From the NCBI RefSeq assembly GCF_001292705.1, contig NZ_LGAK01000041.1, positions 1 to 48,108 on the forward strand: a stretch of DNA of 48,108 nt. Direction: 5' to 3'. This DNA comes from Marinagarivorans algicola (GTDB lineage Bacteria; Pseudomonadota; Gammaproteobacteria; Pseudomonadales; Cellvibrionaceae). The position numbers and the translations under genes are program-made. Positions within the stretch are counted from its first letter, which is position 1; every line of letters begins with the position of its first letter. Below the pieces are notes generated by a model, which did no database searches, was not told the DNA's origin, and saw only the letters and a program-made list of their open reading frames with translations. Positions 12,478 to 18,444 of the stretch are shown here, piece after piece.

Positions 12478-12497
12478 AAGGGCTCTATAGAGCCCTT
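12478..12497. terminator. 20-bp perfect palindrome between convergent glmU and phoH
   Basis: AAGGGCTCTA followed by its exact complement forms a self-complementary 20-mer 14 bases after the glmU stop. On the minus strand it runs into TTTT, so it may terminate phoH transcription; on the plus strand the tail is AATAC, a weak terminator for glmU. Confidence 0.55.
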
Positions 12498-12533
12498 AAT
12501 ACAATTAATACAATTAATACAATTAATACAATT
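12498..12533. repeat. Tandem repeat, 9 bp x 4
   Basis: Four exact copies of AATACAATT occur head to tail directly after the palindrome and ten bases before the phoH stop codon. The copy number is a likely slippage polymorphism. Confidence 0.95.
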
Positions 12534-12543
12534 TTAGCAAACA

Positions 12544-13353
12544 TTATTCACATTCATAGCGATCAATAACATCTCGCACCAAACCGCTGCGTACAATGTC
12601 TTCACGTTCAAAGGTATGAATGGCAACACGACTTAAGCCCTCTAAGCGCTTAATCGCATCTGCCAAACCGTTATCCCCTTTAATATCACTTTGATTAACA
12701 TCGCCATTAATAACCACTTTACAATCTTCGCCAATACGGGTTAAAAACATTTTCATTTGCGCCGGCGTCGTATTTTGCGCCTCATCTAAAATGACAAAAG
12801 TATCTTCTTTAAATGTTCGGCCCCGCATATACGCTAAAGGAGCAGCCACAATACGGCCATGGCGCATTAAATATTTCACGGTACCCGCACCTAAACGCTC
12901 ATTCAAAATATCGCGAAAAGCATCAATATAGGCGGCAAATTTTTCGTCTAAGTCACCAGGCAAAAAGCCTAAGTTCTCTCCGGCCTCCACCGCAGGGCGT
13001 GTAATAATAATGCGCTCAATTTGGCCATCTTGCATAGCCTGTGCGGCAAGAGCACCAGCACAATAGCTTTTACCTGTACCTGCAGGCCCAACACCAAAGG
13101 TTAAACAATGATCGGTTATAGCGTGAATATAATCTTTTTGGGCTTTGTTACGAGGGCGAAGCGGTTGGGTATCAAGCCTAGGGGAGTAGGCTGTCGCTAC
13201 GTTTTGACGAGCATTCAGCTCAAAAATCTCTGCGGTTTGCTCTTGGTTTTTATGAGCTTTTTTGCGTTGTTTACTTCGCCCTGATGCAGGCTTAGATGAG
13301 TGATTATGTGTAGAATAAGCTGAATTGCGCCGTGTACTTGCTCGCTTAGCCAT
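12544..13353 (-). CDS. phoH: PhoH-family ATPase
   Basis: PhoH proteins are P-loop ATPases related to the helicase fold, linked to phosphate starvation in E. coli and to RNA metabolism elsewhere; the exact role is unsettled. The ATG at 13353 gives 269 residues and follows GGAGA; an upstream ATG at 13398 adds 15 residues and has no clear ribosome-binding site. A basic Ser/Arg/Lys-rich N-terminal tail of about 70 residues is followed by Walker A GPAGTGKS, then GFLPGDLDEKFAAY, YMRGRTF, Walker B FVILDEAQN, TPAQMKMFLTRIGE and VINGDVNQ. It resembles stand-alone E. coli PhoH more than the YbeZ type, which sits beside ybeY. The start lies in a long spacer, so it is probably monocistronic. Confidence 0.88.
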   Translation of the reverse strand: MAKRASTRRNSAYSTHNHSSKPASGRSKQRKKAHKNQEQTAEIFELNARQNVATAYSPRLDTQPLRPRNKAQKDYIHAITDHCLTFGVGPAGTGKSYCAGALAAQAMQDGQIERIIITRPAVEAGENLGFLPGDLDEKFAAYIDAFRDILNERLGAGTVKYLMRHGRIVAAPLAYMRGRTFKEDTFVILDEAQNTTPAQMKMFLTRIGEDCKVVINGDVNQSDIKGDNGLADAIKRLEGLSRVAIHTFEREDIVRSGLVRDVIDRYECE

Positions 13354-13398
13354 AGATTGTGTTCTCCGGTTAACGTCGTTAAAACTAATTAAACTCAA

Positions 13399-13889
13399 AC
13401 TTTCTATCTAATGTGCAGACTCTAATTCTCACTATTTAGCAGTGCCTCCGCGTTTTAGCACACCCTGCCACGTGCGATAACCATCAAATTGATATAAATG
13501 ACATTTCTATGACACCGTGTGCCATACCCTGCAATACCTTGTTGATTGACGCTGGTATCAAGCCACTCAACAAAGAAACCTACTAAAAGACTATGAAACA
13601 AAAATACAATTTTGCCAAGCCTAAAATTAAAATATTTATTGTTTCTGCAAGTTATATAACAATGCTCAATGTTCTCTTGGTCTGAATAAGTGCTAAAATC
13701 GGCCAACTCCATCTAACACAAGAGTTCGGCACTAACACAAAGGTTCGGCGTCTAGTCAGTATCCATCAGCAGCCTATAGCCGTATAACTTAAACAGCCAG
13801 CAACTACAGCAGTACATACAGTACGAATAAAGTAAGAGAATAGCTTTAGATCGCCATCTAAAATTCTCTATATACAAGGTAACACTTTA
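13399..13889. other. Intergenic region between phoH and the polysaccharide patch
   Basis: About 490 bases have no supported gene; an 85-codon minus-strand frame at 13455-13712 has no recognisable product. An imperfect 19-bp tandem duplication (13713-13731 and 13732-13750, 16 of 19 identical, core TAACACAA and TTCGGC) lies in it. The region likely holds promoters for phoH and for the ATP-grasp gene. Confidence 0.5.
13713..13750. repeat. Imperfect 19-bp tandem duplication
   Basis: Two adjacent 19-bp units match at 16 positions: CTAACACAA then a short variable part then TTCGGC. Confidence 0.75.
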
Positions 13890-14771
13890 ATGTTAATCAT
13901 TTATAAATATCGTGAAATAATACAAAATTTTTTAAAATTATCATTTTTAAGTGAGAAAAAGATAATTAGTCATAAATTCAAAAAAAAATTGGGCTACACA
14001 CTTAACATTGATCAACCCAAGACATTTAATGAAAAAATACAGTATCGTAAATTATATGAAAGAAACCCATTATTTATCACATGTGCAGATAAATATGCTG
14101 TTCGAGAATATGTCACCCAAAAAATAGGCAGCCACTATTTGATTCCATTGATTCAAGTTATAGACAGTGTCGATACTATCAATTTTGCGAGTTTACCCGA
14201 ACAATTTGTCGTAAAAGCGACTCACGGTTCTGGCTGGAACATGATTGTAAAAGACAAATCTAAAATTGACTTTCCGGCAATGCAGTATCAACTGGGTAAA
14301 TGGTTGCTCAAAAACTTCTACCCTAGGCAGCTAGAATGGCATTATAAGAATATTAAACCGCAGCTCGTTTTTGAAGAAATGATTCTCGATGCTTCAGGTA
14401 ATATCCCTACGGATTTTAAATTTCATGTATTTAATAAAAAGAATGAAACAGAGATTTATATTCAGGTTGATTCTGATCGATTTGGCGCTCACACAAGAGA
14501 CTACTTTACAACCTCATGGGAGAAATTAAAGCTAGCCGTCAAGTGCCCTAACTCTAATGAAGAGCCTCAAAAACCTAAAAACCTAGAAGAAATGATCGAA
14601 GTCGCTAGAAAATTAAGCGAAGACTTCAATTATGTTAGGGTTGATCTTTATTCGGTCGATAATGCTATTTATTTTGGTGAATTAACATTTTCACCTGAGG
14701 CAGGTTTTTCTAAATTCTCACCTGCTGAGGCAGATCGACAGTGGGGCGAATCGTTTATTTTACAACAGTAA
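13890..14771 (+). CDS. TupA-like ATP-grasp protein, probable polysaccharide biosynthesis
   Basis: The protein has 293 residues. It shows the pattern of the TupA-like ATP-grasp family: KLGYTLNIDQPKTFNEKIQYRKLY, CADKYAVREYV, LPEQFVVKATHGSGWNMIVKDK (ATP-binding lysine and glycine loop), YKNIKPQLVFEEMI, PTDFKFHVFN and the metal-binding end YVRVDLYSVDNAIYFGELTFSPEAGF. Members are found in capsule, teichuronopeptide and other polysaccharide loci and are thought to ligate an amino acid or similar group to a sugar polymer; the substrate here is unknown. The ATG at 13890 has AAGGT nine bases upstream. The gene is clearly more A/T-rich than atp or glmU, which suggests acquisition by transfer. Two glycosyltransferases follow. 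Confidence 0.8.
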   Translation: MLIIYKYREIIQNFLKLSFLSEKKIISHKFKKKLGYTLNIDQPKTFNEKIQYRKLYERNPLFITCADKYAVREYVTQKIGSHYLIPLIQVIDSVDTINFASLPEQFVVKATHGSGWNMIVKDKSKIDFPAMQYQLGKWLLKNFYPRQLEWHYKNIKPQLVFEEMILDASGNIPTDFKFHVFNKKNETEIYIQVDSDRFGAHTRDYFTTSWEKLKLAVKCPNSNEEPQKPKNLEEMIEVARKLSEDFNYVRVDLYSVDNAIYFGELTFSPEAGFSKFSPAEADRQWGESFILQQ

Positions 14772-14853
14772 TTGATAGTTATTTTTGATCCGTATTATGA
14801 ATAATGATCACTGCGATATATTTCATATACTGACATCAATGCCTAACTGTTTC

Positions 14854-15750
14854 TTATAATATTTTAGCAATAGCCAGTTCTATTTTTTCTAAAGACTTTA
14901 ATACTCGGCGTCCCTCAAGAGGGTGAAGAGACCAAGGTTTTTTTAAATTTACACCCACAATAGAAATATGATCTTCAGCAAAGGGGAGCATTTTATCATC
15001 TCGATGAATAAATGCTTCGCTCTCTTCTTTTGTCATAATTTTTGCAGGGTACAGCCCTGCTTTACATTGTTTTTCGGCTATTTTCAGTGCCAAGCTTTTT
15101 TTCTTGCCTCTATAGCAGGACACATTAGGTAGCCATATAATGAAAGGGCTTAATAGGCAGTGCATAGGCTCAAAATAATTTTGCGCTTGAATTTCATTCA
15201 GCTTTTCTCTGTTTTCGAATGTCCAACGTTTTTTTTGTAAACGCCCTACATGAGCAATGAAGATATCTGAATAACAGGTACCTGCCGATTGATTAATGAT
15301 TTTTCGGGTAAAATAAAAGGTATTATCAATGGGCAGTATTTTTTTTAAGCTTTTTTCTTTTTTAGATAACTTCAAGAAAGTTGGGCTCATGAATGCCATC
15401 GATTCAAAGTCTTCAAAATGCTGATAGATAGCGCCTAATTCATCTTTAGATAGTGGGCGAACCAACTGCATATCATCTTGCAAAAAACATGCATAAGCCT
15501 CGCCCGGCAAGCTATCGAGCGCGCGCTGCATATTGCCGTACAAACCGCCATGCTTACTTTGGCCGGCATCATTTTCGGGGGTTGTCACTGTATGTTTTTG
15601 AGCGATGACAGCCAGCGCCGCTAATGTTTCAGGATCATCGCTATTATCATCAAAAACACGGATATCGGGCGCCTCTATACACTGTTCAATGCTGCTGACA
15701 CAGTTAAGTAAGTGGCGTCCACGATTGTAAGAAAAGATGCAGAATATCAT
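14854..15750 (-). CDS. Glycosyltransferase, family 2-like (GT-A fold)
   Basis: The N-terminus MIFCIFSYNRGRHLLNCVSSIEQ is the first beta strand and nucleotide-binding loop of GT-A glycosyltransferases, followed by IRVFDDNSDD and the acidic metal-binding motif CFLQDDMQLV. The start chosen at 15750 makes the fold begin at residue 1 and gives 298 residues; ATG at 15798 would add 16 residues and neither has a strong ribosome-binding site. The donor and acceptor are unknown. The gene is transcribed towards the ATP-grasp gene and divergently from the next glycosyltransferase, so the patch is not one operon. The C-terminal half is lysine-rich and lacks any domain I recognise. Confidence 0.75.
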   Translation of the reverse strand: MIFCIFSYNRGRHLLNCVSSIEQCIEAPDIRVFDDNSDDPETLAALAVIAQKHTVTTPENDAGQSKHGGLYGNMQRALDSLPGEAYACFLQDDMQLVRPLSKDELGAIYQHFEDFESMAFMSPTFLKLSKKEKSLKKILPIDNTFYFTRKIINQSAGTCYSDIFIAHVGRLQKKRWTFENREKLNEIQAQNYFEPMHCLLSPFIIWLPNVSCYRGKKKSLALKIAEKQCKAGLYPAKIMTKEESEAFIHRDDKMLPFAEDHISIVGVNLKKPWSLHPLEGRRVLKSLEKIELAIAKIL

Positions 15751-15803
15751 TAGAACCCGTGCTGTCGCTATGAGATAAGATGCGCCATAGACTAGCATTT
15801 TTT

Positions 15804-15819
15804 CCGTGAAATCTCACGG
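15804..15819. repeat. Short inverted repeat upstream of the minus-strand glycosyltransferase
   Basis: CCGTGA and TCACGG are separated by four bases. If the ATG at 15798 were used, the repeat would sit at the ribosome-binding site; otherwise it lies in the divergent promoter region and could be an operator. Confidence 0.4.
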
Positions 15820-15913
15820 ATCAACGCTCGCAAAGTGACTAGTGTTTGCTATGATGGCGCTGTTCGCTTTTAGCCTTTTACCGGTATACCAATAGTCTCT
15901 GTGTCTACCTCCC

Positions 15914-15955
15914 ATAGAGCGATCAATATAGAACTATAAATAGAGCGATCAACAT
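15914..15955. repeat. Direct repeat with 26-bp period before the plus-strand glycosyltransferase
   Basis: ATAGAGCGATCAA occurs at 15914-15926 and again at 15940-15952, with partial similarity continuing after each copy. The second copy ends eight bases before the ATG at 15960. Confidence 0.75.
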
Positions 15956-15959
15956 CGAG

Positions 15960-16865
15960 ATGTTCACTATGCCCTCAACCCCCTCTACCTCACCATTCTA
16001 TGAGCCTTTGATTCATCAGCTGTGGAAATTAGCCGCAACAGGGCTTGTGCCGGGCCGCTGGTTTAGGGCAGCTATACCTACCGAAGCCACCCGTAAAACG
16101 CATACGCAAGGCATTACCCTCGAAATTGTGAGCCATTGCTGGCAATATTCGCACTTTCTCGCTTATCAACTCAGCTCATTAGCGCTGACGCCACCGCAAA
16201 ATCATCGTGTGATTATGACGGTTTACTACGCCCAAGAAGATGAAAAAACCACCGCCTTGCTGGATTTTTTTAGTCAAAAAGCCATTAACAACGTCACATG
16301 GCACTGGCAAGCAATGCCAAAAGAAGAGCTGTTTCGCCGTGGCATCGGCCGCAACCGCTCAGCTTTAACTTCAACCGCTGATTGGCTTTGGTTTACCGAT
16401 TGCGATGTGATTTTTAAAGGCCATTGCATTGATACTATTTGCGATGCCATTAAAGGCCGCCGCGAAGCGCTCTTGTACCCCTCACATGAAAACATTACCC
16501 CCATGCTGGCCGAGTCAGACCCGATGGTGCAGCGAGGTGCGCAGCCTGCCATTATTGACATCGAAGGCGATGAGTTTACGCAGCACACTCTCACGCGGGC
16601 AACAGGCCCTATGCAAATTGTTCATGGTGATGTAGCCCGCGCTATGGGGTATTGCGATCGACTCTCAATTTATCAAAAACCGACGCACCGCTGGCGCAAA
16701 TGTTATGAAGATATTCTCTTTCGTTGGCTGGTTGGCTCAGAGGGCGTGCGCCTTGATGTGGGTGGCACATATCGTATTCGGCATATATTTAAAGGCCGCT
16801 ATAAAAAAGGCTCGTGGTTTTCGCGTTTACGCAGTCGTATTCGTCGTGCAAAAGATCAATATTAG
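15960..16865 (+). CDS. Glycosyltransferase-like protein (GT-A fold)
   Basis: The protein has 301 residues. ITLEIVSHCWQYSHFLAYQLSSL and HRVIMTVYYAQEDEKTTALLDFF resemble the first part of family 2 glycosyltransferases. The motif WLWFTDCDVIFKG carries a D-x-D metal and sugar-nucleotide site, and RATGPMQIVHGDVARAMGY resembles the acceptor-side part of the fold. The C-terminus is strongly basic (RLRSRIRRAKDQY), possibly for membrane association. The ATG at 15960 is followed by a second in-frame ATG at 15969; no strong ribosome-binding site decides. It is divergent from the gene at 14854-15750 and probably acts in the same surface glycan pathway, though this is only context. Confidence 0.72.
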   Translation: MFTMPSTPSTSPFYEPLIHQLWKLAATGLVPGRWFRAAIPTEATRKTHTQGITLEIVSHCWQYSHFLAYQLSSLALTPPQNHRVIMTVYYAQEDEKTTALLDFFSQKAINNVTWHWQAMPKEELFRRGIGRNRSALTSTADWLWFTDCDVIFKGHCIDTICDAIKGRREALLYPSHENITPMLAESDPMVQRGAQPAIIDIEGDEFTQHTLTRATGPMQIVHGDVARAMGYCDRLSIYQKPTHRWRKCYEDILFRWLVGSEGVRLDVGGTYRIRHIFKGRYKKGSWFSRLRSRIRRAKDQY

Positions 16866-16897
16866 TCGCCTTCTCAATCAAGTTAATGTCAGTAAGT

Positions 16898-16922
16898 GCT
16901 TTTTAAGGGCCGCTTAAAAAGC
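16898..16922 (+). terminator. Hairpin downstream of the glycosyltransferase gene
   Basis: A 10-bp perfect stem GCTTTTTAAG / CTTAAAAAGC with a 5-nt loop lies 32 bases after the stop. No T-run follows, so it is only terminator-like. Confidence 0.45.
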
Positions 16923-17085
16923 CTAACGGCTGTCACCTTAAAGGCCAATAGCCAAAAAATGTAGCAGCCGCTTTTGCACAAGTCAGCTCATTGGTCTAAC
17001 CTCATAGTATGATTGGGTGACTGTAAGACACTAAGCAACTCACCCTACTATTGGCTACTGATAACCTTAACTCGATGGGCATACT

Positions 17086-17307
17086 ATGCACGCTCACTTT
17101 GCTTTACTCACTACTGTCATGACTAGTTGTATCGCTATAAGCGCCTGCGGTAAAGGCTCGCTGGCAGAGCTAGATAACATCGAGATCGCCGCCAAACATG
17201 ATGAGTGTGTTCGCAAAGCACCGACCTCACCGGGCCGCGTGACAGCTTGCGAAAATATCCGTAAAGAGTGCGAAAGCCGGCGTAAAAAAGGTAATTACGC
17301 CTGCTAA
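17086..17307 (+). CDS. Small putative lipoprotein
   Basis: The protein has 73 residues with a lipoprotein signal peptide and lipobox ISAC, the lipidated Cys being residue 21. The mature part is about 53 residues, charged, with four more cysteines (in DECV, TACENI, KECE and the C-terminal Cys) that could form two disulfides in the periplasm. I recognise no family with a known role. The ribosome-binding site is weak (GGG). It lies 73 bases before the dehydrogenase gene and has a spacer of over 200 bases upstream. Confidence 0.6.
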   Translation: MHAHFALLTTVMTSCIAISACGKGSLAELDNIEIAAKHDECVRKAPTSPGRVTACENIRKECESRRKKGNYAC

Positions 17308-17380
17308 ATAGTATAAAAAGGCTTAGTAAACGTTTACATTACTGTACTTTTATAGCGTTTCTCCTAATAAAGCTTTATTT

Positions 17381-18346
17381 ATGCATAAAATTACATTTTT
17401 AGATCACAGTACTTTTCCCCCCAATATCACCTTTACACCTCCGCGCTTTAGACACCAATGGCAAAGCTATGACACAACAGCGCCAACGCAAACCGCCAAA
17501 CATTTACAAGGTGCAACCTTTGCGATCACTAATAAAGTGGTCATCGATGAAGCTATTTTAAGCCAGTGCCCCACGCTGCAATACATTGCCGTAGCCGCCA
17601 CAGGATTTAATATCGTTGACATCGCCGCATGCAAAAAGCGTAATATCGTCGTCACCAACATCACCGACTATGCTACTCATAGCGTCGCAGAACATGTATT
17701 TATGCTGATGCTTGCGTTAAATAAACAATTGAAAAACTACACTCAAGCGCTAGAGGCTGGTCAATGGCAGCAAAGCGAGCAATTTTGCTTTTTTTTAGAT
17801 GGCGGCATTCATACATTACGCGGTAAAACATTGGGCCTAATAGGGACTGGGGCTATCGCAATGGCCACAGCCTCGCTGGCGCACGCGTTTGGCATGGAGG
17901 TGATTTTTTATAGCCCGTCAGGGCGTGAAGCGGTCGGCAATAATGCCTGCGTTTCACTGCCAGTGTTACTTGAGCGCTCTGATGTGGTGTCGGTGCACTG
18001 CCCATTAACCAGCGATACCCAACACCTCATCAACCCGCACACCTTAAAATTGATGAAACCCAGCGCGTTACTCATTAATACCGCACGCGGCCCTATTGTT
18101 GATGAAGCCGCAGTGATTGCCGCGCTGCAGCGCAAACAACTCGCTGGGGCAGGGCTAGATGTTGTGGCGCAAGAGCCACCCCGTGCGAATAGCTCAGTAA
18201 TGCAAGCACTGAAGCACCCAGGACTCATTATTACCCCGCACGTAGCATGGGCTAGCCAAACAGCCATGCAAGCGCTGGCTAATCAACTTATGCAAAAAAT
18301 AGAAGACTATGTCGCGGGTAAGCCGGTCGTTAATTTGGCGCAATAA
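17381..18346 (+). CDS. D-2-hydroxyacid dehydrogenase, glycerate dehydrogenase-like
   Basis: The protein has 321 residues, the usual length of the family, which reduces 2-keto acids to D-2-hydroxy acids with NAD(P)H in the cytoplasm. The catalytic triad is present: Arg236 in NTARGPIVDEAAV, Glu265 in VVAQEPP and His287 in ITPHVAWAS. The nucleotide-binding loop is GLIGTGAIA, with Ala instead of the last Gly. At the end of the second Rossmann strand (FYSPSGR) there is no acidic residue and an Arg follows, which favours NADP over NAD by family comparison. Segments VAATGFNIVD and TDYATHSVAEHVFMLML resemble hydroxypyruvate reductase (HprA), but 2-ketoacid specificity cannot be read from sequence alone. 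A terminator follows the gene. Confidence 0.88.
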   Translation: MHKITFLDHSTFPPNITFTPPRFRHQWQSYDTTAPTQTAKHLQGATFAITNKVVIDEAILSQCPTLQYIAVAATGFNIVDIAACKKRNIVVTNITDYATHSVAEHVFMLMLALNKQLKNYTQALEAGQWQQSEQFCFFLDGGIHTLRGKTLGLIGTGAIAMATASLAHAFGMEVIFYSPSGREAVGNNACVSLPVLLERSDVVSVHCPLTSDTQHLINPHTLKLMKPSALLINTARGPIVDEAAVIAALQRKQLAGAGLDVVAQEPPRANSSVMQALKHPGLIITPHVAWASQTAMQALANQLMQKIEDYVAGKPVVNLAQ

Positions 18347-18397
18347 GGCATCTTTTTTATAATTAGCGCACACTGGCTCAATACCAAAAAATCGCTC

Positions 18398-18427
18398 AAA
18401 GGCCTGTATAATTATAGGCCTTTTTTT
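18398..18427 (+). terminator. Rho-independent terminator after the dehydrogenase gene
   Basis: AAAGGCCT (18398-18405) pairs with AGGCC plus T residues (18416-18423), and the T-run extends to 18427. The SNF2 helicase ATG lies only 18 bases downstream. Confidence 0.88.
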
Positions 18428-18444
18428 GTTTGAGCCTGTAGCCC

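Noticed and set aside
12498-12533. Possible CRISPR array
   Set aside because: The repeat is 9 bp with no spacers; it is a simple tandem repeat.
13455-13712. 85-codon minus-strand frame between phoH and the ATP-grasp gene
   Set aside because: No product recognised and no ribosome-binding site.
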